Source: Hoeflea sp038900095 (GTDB lineage Bacteria > Pseudomonadota > Alphaproteobacteria > Rhizobiales > Rhizobiaceae). Taken from it: a stretch of 64,000 nt of DNA. Positions 8,781 to 16,574 of this stretch are shown here, piece by piece. Within the stretch, counting starts at the first letter, position 1. Every line of letters starts with the position of its first letter. The stretch covers positions 1 through 64,000 of the forward strand of contig NZ_JBBMQQ010000010.1 of NCBI RefSeq assembly GCF_038900095.1. Direction: 5' to 3'. A program made the translations under genes and the position numbers. The notes beneath the pieces were generated by a model. It made no database searches, was not told the origin of the DNA, and saw nothing but the letters and a program-made list of their open reading frames with translations.

Positions 8781-9701
8781 TCAAATCAGAAGCTTGCCCT
8801 CGGCAATCCGCACCGCTTCCCCGCCGATCCGGACGTGGGAAACTTCTGTCCCGGCGCAGTCGATATGCAGATGAATGAGCGACGGCCGGCCCATTTCCAC
8901 CCCCTGCTCGATCACCAGCGCATGGTTGCCCTCGGGCAAGCCGTCGAAATGGTGAATCGCACCCGAAAGCGCCGCCACGGCCGAACCGGTCGCCGGGTCT
9001 TCCGGCATGCCGTCGCCCGGAGCGAACATGCGGGCATGGAACGATGCCGAGTGATTCACGCCGCCACGGCAATAGACATAGGCAAAGGCCAGCTGCCCGT
9101 CCCCCATCGGCGCAACCCGCTCCCATTCGGCCGCATTGCACTCGGCCTTGGCAGCAGCGGCAAGATCATGCACCGGAACCAGCACGAACGGCACGCCGGC
9201 GCTCCACAGCGAAACCCGGTGATTCTCGAACCCGATCTCGTGCGGATCAAGTCCCAGCGCCGCACCTATGTCGGCCGGCTCGATTTCCACATCCAGTTCG
9301 CGCGAAAGCTTCGGCAGATCGAACTCCGCGAACCCGGCCTTGCCCTGCATCATCCGGACCGCGCAACGCACCTGGCCGATCTGCTCTTCCAGCATCTTGA
9401 CCAGATCGATGCCATTGGCCGGCAACGCGCCGCCAAGCCGCCGGTCGGCCAGCGCCACCGCGGCCCCGACGGTCGGATGGCCGGCGAAGGGAAGTTCGCG
9501 GTGTGACGTGAAGATCCTGAGCCGCGCGGTGTGTGCCGGGTTCCCGGGCTTGAGCACGAACACCGTCTCGGACAGGTTGAACTCCCGCGCGATCGCCTGC
9601 ATCTGTCCGTCGCTGAAATGATCGGCCTCGAACACCACCGCCAGCGGATTGCCGGCCAGGGCTGATCCGGTGAACACGTCATAGATTGCGTAATCTGTCA
9701 T
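8781..9701 (-). CDS. PhzF-family isomerase-like protein
   Basis: 306 residues with the PhzF/DapF-like two-lobed fold. The N-terminus reads MTDYAIYDVFTGSALAGNPL, the standard opening of the family. NLSETVF carries the conserved catalytic Glu, and ELPFAGHPTVGAA and EDPATGSAVAALSG are family signatures. PhzF of phenazine producers isomerises a dihydro-hydroxyanthranilate intermediate. Most genomic homologues lie outside phenazine clusters and have unknown substrates, which applies here since no phenazine genes are in view. An in-frame ATG at 9713 would add four residues, but the family alignment favours 9701. Confidence 0.9.
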   Translation of the reverse strand: MTDYAIYDVFTGSALAGNPLAVVFEADHFSDGQMQAIAREFNLSETVFVLKPGNPAHTARLRIFTSHRELPFAGHPTVGAAVALADRRLGGALPANGIDLVKMLEEQIGQVRCAVRMMQGKAGFAEFDLPKLSRELDVEIEPADIGAALGLDPHEIGFENHRVSLWSAGVPFVLVPVHDLAAAAKAECNAAEWERVAPMGDGQLAFAYVYCRGGVNHSASFHARMFAPGDGMPEDPATGSAVAALSGAIHHFDGLPEGNHALVIEQGVEMGRPSLIHLHIDCAGTEVSHVRIGGEAVRIAEGKLLI

Positions 9702-9761
9702 GCCCTGGTGCATCCTCTGCTTCTGCCGCCTGCGCGGTCACGTTTGCCGCGAGCGCGCATC

Positions 9762-10508
9762 CTATCCTTTTCCCGCAGCCTGCCAACTGCTGTCTGACGC
9801 TTGCGGGTTGAAATGAAAATCGATCATCGCCTGCATGTAGGTCGGCGTGGTCGGACCGGCGTCCTGCGCTGCGCGCACCACCACCACGTCCTCGATTTCC
9901 TGCTCGGGATCGGTGCGGATGTGCTCACGCATGCGCGCGGCCAGCACATCGGCGGTCTCGTCAAGCCGGAACCGGCGAAACACCGCCACCCGGCGGCCCT
10001 GGCGCCAGCACAGCAGCCGCCTCTCCGCCACCGCCTGCGACAGGTCCAGCCCGGTCTCCTCCCGCGCCTCGCGATGGATGCTGCCCTCGACATCGACCAT
10101 GCCGCCCTTGATGTCGCTTTCATCGAGCGAACCGGCCGGGGCATAGACCTTGCCGGGATTGGCCGTCTTCGCCGCCATCCGGATCAGCATCATCGCCCCA
10201 TCCGCCGACAGGATTACCGCCGAGCCGAACAGGTGCCAGGCGTCGGCCTCGGGCTGGGTCTTCACCCAGTGCAACAGCGCCGCATAGGGCGCCCGGTGGC
10301 TCACGCCGCGGATCTCCCTGCCCTCGAGCCTGAGCCCGCGGTGGATCATCACCGTGCCGTTGAAAAGCCAGGGCCGCTCCACCTGTTCGCGCGCCCAGTG
10401 CGCCTCGATGGCAGCTTGCTCGGTACGTTGCCAGGGATGCTCTGCCGGATCGACGGCAAGGTGCACCGCATCGATCTCGAAGATACGGCTTTCGGGAATC
10501 CCGGCCAT
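9762..10508 (-). CDS. Nudix hydrolase with an atypical Nudix box
   Basis: 248 residues. The core of a Nudix box, REAREETGLD, is clear in the central part, preceded by VYAPAGSLDES. The upstream half of the consensus (G-x5-E-x7 before REUXEEXGU) is not met: Val stands where the Glu is expected and extra residues are present. Such proteins hydrolyse nucleoside diphosphates linked to another moiety. The substrate is unknown. The gene starts five bases after the stop of the nuclease/phosphatase-fold gene, so the two are probably co-transcribed. The C-terminal third is arginine- and acid-rich. Confidence 0.82.
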   Translation of the reverse strand: MAGIPESRIFEIDAVHLAVDPAEHPWQRTEQAAIEAHWAREQVERPWLFNGTVMIHRGLRLEGREIRGVSHRAPYAALLHWVKTQPEADAWHLFGSAVILSADGAMMLIRMAAKTANPGKVYAPAGSLDESDIKGGMVDVEGSIHREAREETGLDLSQAVAERRLLCWRQGRRVAVFRRFRLDETADVLAARMREHIRTDPEQEIEDVVVVRAAQDAGPTTPTYMQAMIDFHFNPQASDSSWQAAGKG

Positions 10509-10513
10509 CGCGG

Positions 10514-11620
10514 TCAGACCATGTCGAAGGTCATCGCCACCGGGCAATGATCCGACGCCTTGGGCCGGTCCCAGCCGGTGCGCGGATAGCGCTCGACCTC
10601 CTGCCCTTCCGGAAACAGCGTCCGCCAGGGCTGGCCGGCGCGGACGATGTCGGGCAGCCGGTCGCGGCTGGTGCGCGTAAGCGCCGGCGAGGCCATCAGG
10701 TAATCGAGCTGGCACAGGTGCCGCTCTTGCGGCCCGCGGGTGTGGTAGAGCGTCCAGCGGTCCATTTCGGGACGCCGCGCCACCACGTTCTCGCAAAAGC
10801 CGCCGGCCTCCAGCACCCGCACCGCGCCGTCCTCGGCCTCTTCCGGCGTGAATGTGTAGCCGTTGCGACGGTCGCCGGTGATCACCAGCTTCTCGGAATA
10901 ATCGTTGAAATCGCCGGCAATGACATAGCGCTTGCCGCCGCCATCCGGGCCGAAGCGGTCGGAGATGATCTTGCGCACTGCCCGCGCCTCCGCCACCCGC
11001 ACCGCCATGGTGTGGGTGCGCCCGTCGACGCCGTTGCGCGGGCCGCCCATCGACTTGAAATGCACCACGTAGACCGTCAGCCGCTTCGGCCCGATCTTCA
11101 GGTCGACCTCGAGGCAATCGCGCTTGAACACCTTGTCGTGCGGCTTGGCCACCTCGGCCAGATCCGGCGTGTAGACCCCCGCCGCCTTGTAGCTCAGATG
11201 GGCGTGGCTGGTGACCTCGAGGATCTCGATCTTCGCTCCGTCGAGCGTGTGCTCGCGCGCCATCAGCGCCAGGTTGATGCCGCGGCCGTCATTGCCGTCG
11301 ATCAGCACCTTGTGGCGGTAGCCGTCGCCGATCATCTTGAACAGATAGCCATATTCGAACCGGTGCAGCGTATCGAGGTTCTCCACCTCCTGCATGCACA
11401 GGATGTCTGCATCCGCGTCCGCAATCGCCAGCGCGGTCAATTGCCGCGTGTCGTCGGTCAGCGAGATGGCGCGGGCGATTTCGGCCTGGTGATATTGCGC
11501 CTCGGAGGAAAAATCATAGAGCTGCGCCACCCGGTCCTGCCTGAGCTCGTTGCGGTAACCGGAGAAATCGAACCGGCTCATCAGGTTCTCGGTATTGAAG
11601 GTGGCAATGCGAACTGTCAT
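10514..11620 (-). CDS. Endonuclease/exonuclease/phosphatase-family protein
   Basis: 368 residues of the EEP (ExoIII/DNase I-like) superfamily. Motifs in order: RIATFNTENL at the start, DILCMQEVEN (metal-binding Glu), YVVHFKS, YVIAGDFNDY (catalytic Asp and Asn) and ASDHCPVAMTF (terminal Asp-His pair). No signal peptide is seen. Members cut nucleic acids or hydrolyse phosphoesters; the true substrate cannot be told. It sits directly upstream of the Nudix gene. Confidence 0.88.
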   Translation of the reverse strand: MTVRIATFNTENLMSRFDFSGYRNELRQDRVAQLYDFSSEAQYHQAEIARAISLTDDTRQLTALAIADADADILCMQEVENLDTLHRFEYGYLFKMIGDGYRHKVLIDGNDGRGINLALMAREHTLDGAKIEILEVTSHAHLSYKAAGVYTPDLAEVAKPHDKVFKRDCLEVDLKIGPKRLTVYVVHFKSMGGPRNGVDGRTHTMAVRVAEARAVRKIISDRFGPDGGGKRYVIAGDFNDYSEKLVITGDRRNGYTFTPEEAEDGAVRVLEAGGFCENVVARRPEMDRWTLYHTRGPQERHLCQLDYLMASPALTRTSRDRLPDIVRAGQPWRTLFPEGQEVERYPRTGWDRPKASDHCPVAMTFDMV

Positions 11621-11737
11621 GCGGCGTCCCTGTCCTGGCCCGTAAGCGGGGCTTGAAACCTAACAGTCCGGCCCGGCACCGCAAGGCAAATTGATTAGCC
11701 CCCGGCGATCAGCAAACCGGCGGCTGACGACACCGGC

Positions 11738-12355
11738 TCAGCGGCCGGTCAGCAGACCGAGCACCAGTTGCTGCACCGCGCCGCCATCGCCCATCTCGAC
11801 CCGGTCGAAGTCTCGGCCGCGGGCGCGCTGCTCGTCCGACAGCCGCTTGAGATGGCGCTGCAGTTCGGCCCGCACCTTGTGGCAGCCCGGATCATCGGGC
11901 GCGGAGAGCCCGACACTGACATCCTCGATCGCCCGCACCATCTCGATGATGTACTGCCCGTGAACCCGTTCGTGCTTGGCCAGCCCGTCATAAAACCGCT
12001 TCCAGCTCGAGGCCACCGCGGCCGGAACCGGCCCGAGCGGCTTGGGAAGCGTGTAGGTGATGATCAGCTTCGGAATGTTCCGGGCGATGACGCAACCGCC
12101 ATCGGCACGCTGTTTGTAGTCGCGCCGCCAGGTCAGCTTGAAGGTGGTGTGGGCGATGGTGCGCCGGTTGCCGGAAATCACCGGCCCGTTCTCGCCGATC
12201 GACTTGTAGAGTTCAGGCCCCGACTGGCCGCTGACCGGGTAGGTCCTGACCTGCTCGACAGCCTCCCAGGCCAGCGCCGGTTGCGCCAGCGCGATGCAGG
12301 ATGCCGCAAACGCGGCAGCGAAAGATAAGCTTCGGATCACGGATATCGGCCTCAT
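11738..12355 (-). CDS. DUF922-family periplasmic protease-like protein
   Basis: 205 residues: a signal peptide (about 1-28, ending near PALA), then a domain matching DUF922 (COG5661, predicted secreted Zn-dependent protease). The motif HERVH at 128-132 fits an HExxH zinc site. CVIARNIPKLIITYTLP is typical of the family. Proteolytic activity has been predicted from the motif and is not shown for this protein. The start at 12355 overlaps the stop of the small membrane-protein gene by four bases, indicating coupled translation. A GC-rich stretch with repeats of GGCTGACG/CCGGTCAGC follows the gene. Confidence 0.82.
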   Translation of the reverse strand: MRPISVIRSLSFAAAFAASCIALAQPALAWEAVEQVRTYPVSGQSGPELYKSIGENGPVISGNRRTIAHTTFKLTWRRDYKQRADGGCVIARNIPKLIITYTLPKPLGPVPAAVASSWKRFYDGLAKHERVHGQYIIEMVRAIEDVSVGLSAPDDPGCHKVRAELQRHLKRLSDEQRARGRDFDRVEMGDGGAVQQLVLGLLTGR

Positions 12356-12564
12356 TTGATCACGGTGAGATAGATCCACCAGCCGGCGAATGCCAGCCCG
12401 AAACCGGTTAAGCCGAAGATTGTGGCGCCCCTGAGCCGCCGGCCGGGATTTTTGCCGACCCCGAACCACGCCCCCAGCACGGCACCGATGACAAGTCCCG
12501 GCGCGCAGGCGACGAGGATCATCACCACGATGTCGCTGGTGGAAAAGATGCCGATATCGGACAT
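12352..12564 (-). CDS. Small two-helix membrane protein of unknown function
   Basis: 70 residues starting MSDIGIFSTSDIVVM, with AAAGG as ribosome-binding site. Two hydrophobic helices (about 11-33 and 47-67) are separated by a short basic loop (KNPGRRLRG). I do not recognise a family. Its four-base overlap with the DUF922 gene suggests the two proteins act at the same membrane, for example as an anchor, but nothing in the sequence shows this. Confidence 0.7.
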   Translation of the reverse strand: MSDIGIFSTSDIVVMILVACAPGLVIGAVLGAWFGVGKNPGRRLRGATIFGLTGFGLAFAGWWIYLTVIK

Positions 12565-12772
12565 GCCGCGCCTTTCCTGCTTTGCCCGATGATGCCACGC
12601 CTGCGCCCGCCCCGCCAAGAGCCCGGTGACGATCTCAAAACGGAGAACGGCAGACACATTCATTGACATGCATCAATGCGGAGGACGGCCATGCAGGTAC
12701 CGATGGAACCAAGGCCCACCTTGCCGACCAGCCTTGACGCCCGACAGTGCCACCCACGCAAAGGAGACGCAG

Positions 12773-13048
12773 ATGAAACCCTCCCTGATGATTGCCGCAG
12801 CCGGACTGGCCGCCGGCCTCACCGGCCTCGTCCCCGCGGCCTCCGCCGCCAGCTGCTGGGATCTCTGGTACGAGCGCAACGCCATCTATGACCGCAACGG
12901 CTACTGCTTCTCCTCGAGCCTTGGCAAACGCACTTTCGACAATGCCGATTGCTGGACCAAGACCCCGGCCCTGAGCCAATGGGAACAACGCCGCGTCGCC
13001 GAGATCAAGGCCGAGGAACGCCGCCGCGGCTGCAAGGTCAACAATTAA
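12773..13048 (+). CDS. YARHG-domain secreted protein
   Basis: 91 residues after a good ribbon of AAGGAG ahead of the ATG. Residues 1-25 are a signal peptide ending ASA. The mature part opens with SCWDLWYERNAIYDRNGYCF, the YARHG signature, and has Cys residues at the mature N-terminus, in GYCF, in DCW and near the end (RGCK), which could pair in the periplasm. YARHG proteins are small extracytoplasmic proteins of unknown function. The gene is divergent from the DUF922 pair. Confidence 0.85.
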   Translation: MKPSLMIAAAGLAAGLTGLVPAASAASCWDLWYERNAIYDRNGYCFSSSLGKRTFDNADCWTKTPALSQWEQRRVAEIKAEERRRGCKVNN

Positions 13049-13068
13049 GGGGGAGGGCCTGAACGCAC

Positions 13069-13116
13069 CCCACCATCGTCATCCTCGGCTCGGGGGCCGA
13101 GGATGACGATGGTGGG
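13069..13116. repeat. REP-like 21-bp perfect inverted repeat
   Basis: A 21-base arm (13069-13089, core CATCGTCATCCTCGG) pairs perfectly with 13096-13116 around a six-base loop. It lies 21 bases after the YARHG stop. A related palindrome, also built on CGTCATCC and followed by CGGTGGGAG, lies at 15043-15074. The core resembles dispersed palindromes common in alphaproteobacterial genomes. It may also work as a terminator, though no T-run follows. Confidence 0.7.
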
Positions 13117-13876
13117 AGGCCGAAGTTGTATCAGGCGTCACGACAGGCATTGGCCAGCCGCAAGCGGTCCCGCGCGAAAATCTTCGCCGGGGTGTGGGAA
13201 AGGACAGTCCGGAGGGCCGCACGCGGGCAGTGCCTCTGGGAATGGGTAGTGTATGTGGGTGGCGCTGTTCGCGCGCGGCCCGGAACTCGCCGGGCGGTGT
13301 CCGCACCCGACAGGCGGCGCCTTGCACCCTCGGGGATGTCTCCCCGCCCGGGTTGCCCCGGCCGCGGCTTCGACAGGCCGCGGGAGATGCGTCTGGCATG
13401 GGTTCCGGCACGGACGCTGACCGTGTTTTTAAAGGATGCATGTACGTTATCGTTCAAACGAAGGGATTTGAACGCGACATGCATTCACGCAACCATGTCC
13501 GCCACAGGCCCGGCCCGGAAATGACGCCCCTCGCCCGCCTTTTGAGCTGGCATGGAACGAAACCGGCCCGGTGGCTGGCTTTCCACCGGTTCCTTCGGGA
13601 TTAGCCCCTCGGGAAACACCAGTGCTGCCAGCGGAACCCCGATGGCCTCCGCCTCCTGGACCCTCGCGCGCCACGTCAGCACGCCCGGCCCCAGGCATTC
13701 CCTCCCGCCTGCATCGAAACGTTCGCGATCCATCCGGCAGCGGGAGTGCGGAGGAGTATGGCATGGGGGTGGAGGGTGTGGATGAAGATGAGGGGCTTTA
13801 GCTTTGACACATCCACGCAAATCAATGAGAATTGCGACTTCCGGTTGAATTATAGCAAAATGAATTAGGTGAAACT
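13117..13876. other. Gene-poor region, no supported gene
   Basis: About 760 bases. Open frames occur on both strands but look like chance frames of GC-rich DNA: Arg/Pro-rich, with no domain and no good start. A nested inverted repeat (TGCATGT, then CGTTCAAA, mirrored by TTTGAACG and ACATGCA) spans 13437-13483. The last 80 bases turn AT-rich and lead into the next gene. It may hold decayed sequence, but I cannot identify it. Confidence 0.5.
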
Positions 13877-14353
13877 TTGGCTGACTGGGCGACAATCACA
13901 TCACAAATTGCTACTACCCTAACTCTGCTCAAGCAGGCCGGTGGTCTTGTCAGAGAAGTGGTTCCTCTTGTGCAAAGCTCCGAAGCAAAGGAAAAATTAA
14001 ACGAGATACGTGAACAGCTTCTGGATGCAAGTGAGCGCATTAACGATCTGCGCGCAGTCAATAACGAAATAGCAGACAGGAATTTAGTACTCGAAGGAGA
14101 ACTTCGAGAAATCAAGGCGTTTATTTCCAATAAAAATGGCTACATTGCACACAAATTGGGAAGAGGTGCTTTCGTATATGTGTCGGAAATGCATATGGAC
14201 AATCCAGAAAAAGCACCATGGTATTGTCAGCACTGTTTTGAAGTAGAATTCAGATTATCTCCTATTAACTATCAAAAAGGCGCACCCAATCGGATGGCAA
14301 TATTTGAGTGTCAAAGTTGTGGCGCAACGATTGAGGACTATCCAAGGAACTAA
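13877..14353 (+). CDS. Coiled-coil protein with a C-terminal zinc ribbon
   Basis: 158 residues, probably starting at TTG 13877 with AGGTG upstream (no early ATG fits). Residues about 10-90 are helical and heptad-like (KEKLNEIREQLLDASERI). Residues about 118-155 hold two CxxC pairs, CQHC and CQSC, spaced as in a zinc ribbon. From memory, coiled-coil plus zinc-ribbon proteins of this layout are scattered in phages, prophages and islands with unknown function. The DNA is clearly more AT-rich and uses more A/T-ending codons than its neighbours, suggesting acquisition. The function is unknown; binding of nucleic acid or protein via the ribbon is only a guess. Confidence 0.72.
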   Translation: MADWATITSQIATTLTLLKQAGGLVREVVPLVQSSEAKEKLNEIREQLLDASERINDLRAVNNEIADRNLVLEGELREIKAFISNKNGYIAHKLGRGAFVYVSEMHMDNPEKAPWYCQHCFEVEFRLSPINYQKGAPNRMAIFECQSCGATIEDYPRN

Positions 14354-14466
14354 AATGAGACTGACGCCAGACTCACGGGACCCTCTGGTCCCCGACAGCG
14401 CTTCGCTTTTCTTGAACTGCCCTGAAGACAACGATGTTTTGAGTATGCCAATAAATATACAACTAA

Positions 14467-14958
14467 CTACATATTTGGTGCCGTTCCGACCACGCCTTGA
14501 AGTTTATTTTGCAAAGCATCGAGAGACTGAATTGTCATGTTGGTTTCGCCAACCAAGGTCTGACTATCAAGTTGCAGTGTTTTCCAATCGCTGGGCTTAA
14601 ATGCCGGAAGACCACCCAACTGATTAGGGCTTGAAACTCGCAATTCTGCTTCAAGCGCCTGAATTTGCTCGGTAATTCTGCCAACCGCATCGGTTAACCT
14701 TACCACCTTGCCCGCAAGTTCTATATGCTGCTCCGCAATCGATTTCACGTTCCCCGTCAGTTGTGCGCTTTCGGATTTGGTGGTGAATTTCAGAGTGCCG
14801 TTAGACCATTCAAAATTCAGAATGTGCGGCAAGGCCATCAGTGCCACACCAAATACAAAGACCATCGATTGCCCTGCTGAAATATCCCTCTTGAAATAAA
14901 TCGTCGCTATTCCGATCACCAGTAGAACCGATCCCGCAATCGTTAGATATGTGTCCAT
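14467..14958 (-). CDS. Membrane coiled-coil protein of unknown function
   Basis: 163 residues from ATG 14958, chosen because GGAGGAGG stands seven bases upstream. Two hydrophobic helices (about 3-22 and 29-48) precede a helical region rich in Gln/Glu/Lys with heptads (about 65-125), then a polar tail. No family is recognised. It is convergent with the zinc-ribbon gene and shares its lower GC. An in-frame upstream extension to 15111 exists but lacks a ribosome-binding site. Confidence 0.65.
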   Translation of the reverse strand: MDTYLTIAGSVLLVIGIATIYFKRDISAGQSMVFVFGVALMALPHILNFEWSNGTLKFTTKSESAQLTGNVKSIAEQHIELAGKVVRLTDAVGRITEQIQALEAELRVSSPNQLGGLPAFKPSDWKTLQLDSQTLVGETNMTIQSLDALQNKLQGVVGTAPNM

Positions 14959-15042
14959 AACGACCTCCTCCATGAGAAGCACCAAATCTATCATTAATTG
15001 CGTGATTCCGCTAGCTGCACGCAATTTTTGCATGCATTTGTT

Positions 15043-15074
15043 CGTCATCCCCGGCCTTCGAGCAGAGGATGACG
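15043..15074. repeat. REP-like imperfect palindrome, second copy
   Basis: Arms CGTCATCC (15043-15050) and GGATGACG (15067-15074) enclose a GC-rich centre. The sequence continues ACGGTGGGAG, close to the flank of the element at 13069-13116. The pair brackets the AT-rich two-gene patch between them. Confidence 0.6.
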
Positions 15075-15220
15075 ACGGTGGGAGAAACAGGTGTGAGGTA
15101 CGCCTCCCCAAAAAACCCGCATCCGGGAAACCATGCAGGCGATCCCGTCGAGTGTGCTAGAAGGCCCCATCCGGCCCGCGATCCTGCGGGCTTGTAGAAC
15201 TTCTGAACTGGACTGCCATC

Positions 15221-15571
15221 ATGAACATCCCCGAATGGACGAAACCTGCGCTCGTGGGCGCGGGCGCCGGCGCTATTGCTCTGGCCATTGTCGGATTCAG
15301 CTGGGGTGGCTGGATGACAACCGCTACCGCCATGAAGATGTCGGACAAGGGATCGACCGCTGCGGTCGCCACCGCGCTGACACCTTATTGCCTCGAGAAC
15401 GCCAAGAGCGATCCGATGGCGGCCAGCGTCATGGCGGAACTGAAGACCGCCAATTCCTACAAGCGGCGCGGCATTGTCGAGAAAGCCGGCTGGGCCACCC
15501 CGCTGGGCGAGGAAAAGCCCGACCGTGCGCTGGCCGAAAACTGCCTCGACGCGCTCAACGACTCCATCTGA
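15221..15571 (+). CDS. Conserved hypothetical protein with one N-terminal membrane segment
   Basis: 116 residues: MNIPEWTKPALVGAGAGAIA begins a single hydrophobic helix (about 10-33), followed by a soluble helical domain with two Cys (YCLEN, ENCLD). It is probably anchored in the inner membrane with its bulk outside the cytoplasm. Codon use is normal for the window. I do not recognise a named family. The neighbours do not suggest a role. Confidence 0.7.
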   Translation: MNIPEWTKPALVGAGAGAIALAIVGFSWGGWMTTATAMKMSDKGSTAAVATALTPYCLENAKSDPMAASVMAELKTANSYKRRGIVEKAGWATPLGEEKPDRALAENCLDALNDSI

Positions 15572-15652
15572 CTGATACCGCCCCCGGACCGGTGACTGCC
15601 GCAAGCGGCGGATGACGGGTTCGGGGGTGCGGGCGGGGAAACGCGCGGCAGC

Positions 15653-15946
15653 CTAGCCCGGCTCGCCGTCGGACAGCGCGGTGGCCAGCATGGCCCAGAA
15701 GTCGGCCCCGGTTTCGGGCACCCCGATGCTGGCCGTGTAGGCAATGGTGGTCTTGCTCAGTGCAAGCAGTTCGCCCGCCAGGTTGATCGTGCCGGGATCC
15801 GGCCAGGCCGGACGCACACGCACGGCCGGTGCCGGCTCTGCGGGCGGGCTGGCACTGGCTTCGCCATCGGTCCCGGGCATGGCCCGCAACGGATGGACCA
15901 TCGTGCCGGACAGCGGCACGGACAACTGGATCATGCTGGCGGACAT
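15653..15946 (-). CDS. Small hypothetical protein
   Basis: 97 residues from ATG 15946, with AGGAG nine bases upstream. The N-terminal half is Pro/Ala-rich and low in complexity. The C-terminal part (INLAGELLALSKTTIAYTAS and following) is helical and loosely resembles the C-terminal helix of small flagellar rod or hook proteins, a weak likeness I would not name it by. It is convergent with the preceding gene. Confidence 0.55.
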   Translation of the reverse strand: MSASMIQLSVPLSGTMVHPLRAMPGTDGEASASPPAEPAPAVRVRPAWPDPGTINLAGELLALSKTTIAYTASIGVPETGADFWAMLATALSDGEPG

Positions 15947-16084
15947 CGCTCCGGCACTCCTCTGCGGCTGGTGATTTGCATCAGGTTTCCGCCGCAAATC
16001 TACCGCCCGCACTCTTGGGCGCGGGTAAACAGCAGGGCCGGCATTTGAATCAAATGCCCGGTTTCCGCCGCAGGGCGACGCGCC

Positions 16085-16228
16085 CTACTTCTCTTCGATC
16101 GAAATGCCGCCTTCGCCGATCTTGATCTCGACACCGGAGGTCTGCTGGTCCTGATAATACAGGTAGCCGAGGATGGCCGCGCCGACAGCGAGGATGGCGA
16201 TGACGATATAGAGCGTGTTGCGGGACAT
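16085..16228 (-). CDS. 47-residue single-helix membrane microprotein
   Basis: The reverse strand from ATG 16228 to TAG 16085 encodes 47 residues. A short MSRNT start is followed by one hydrophobic helix (about 6-25, YIVIAILAVGAAILGYLYY) and a soluble acidic tail ending in GEGGISIEEK. The composition is that of a real small inner-membrane protein: clean helix, tyrosine girdle, polar tail with no Arg/Pro bias. Function unknown. A near-perfect inverted repeat around CATTTGA/TCAAATG at 16037-16061 follows the gene. Confidence 0.65.
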   Translation of the reverse strand: MSRNTLYIVIAILAVGAAILGYLYYQDQQTSGVEIKIGEGGISIEEK

Positions 16229-16315
16229 GGAGTGTGATCCTGAAGGGGGCACGCGGTGTGCGGTGACGGGGATCTAGCACGGATTTGTGGGACGTGGCGG
16301 GAAATTTGTGGGCGC

Positions 16316-16540
16316 ACTCCACCTCTCCCCTGGTGGGAGAGGACACAAAATCACGGGCTTAGCCGCAGGCTAAACCTCAGATTTTGTTGGTGAGGGGGCC
16401 TGGCGAGATTTAGGCGCTTAAGCAATCTCCCCGTAGGTGACAGAGGGGGGTGAACGTGAGGCTGGCGCTGGGGGAGAGATTACCCCCCTCTGCCCTGTCG
16501 GGCATCTCCCCCGCAAGGGGGGAGATCGGGTGCCGTGGGC
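16316..16540. repeat. Mosaic of rhizobial-type intergenic repeats
   Basis: Several palindromic modules lie side by side between the microprotein gene and uvrB: TCTCCCCTGGTGGGAGA, a GGCTTAGCCGCAGGCTAAAC hairpin, CCCCTCTGCCCTGTCGGGC and CTCCCCCGCAAGGGGGGAG. Such strings recur in intergenic DNA of Rhizobiaceae and related families. No gene is supported in 16229-16574. Confidence 0.7.
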
Positions 16541-16574
16541 ATCGCAAGCGATATCAGCATCCCAATTGCCTTCC

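Noticed and set aside
13126..13895. Several overlapping 100-140 codon frames
   Set aside because: Arg/Pro-rich, no start signals, no recognisable domain, on both strands of the same DNA.
14304..14600. 98-codon frame after the zinc-ribbon gene
   Set aside because: Overlaps the end of that gene and runs antisense to the membrane coiled-coil gene; no ribosome-binding site.
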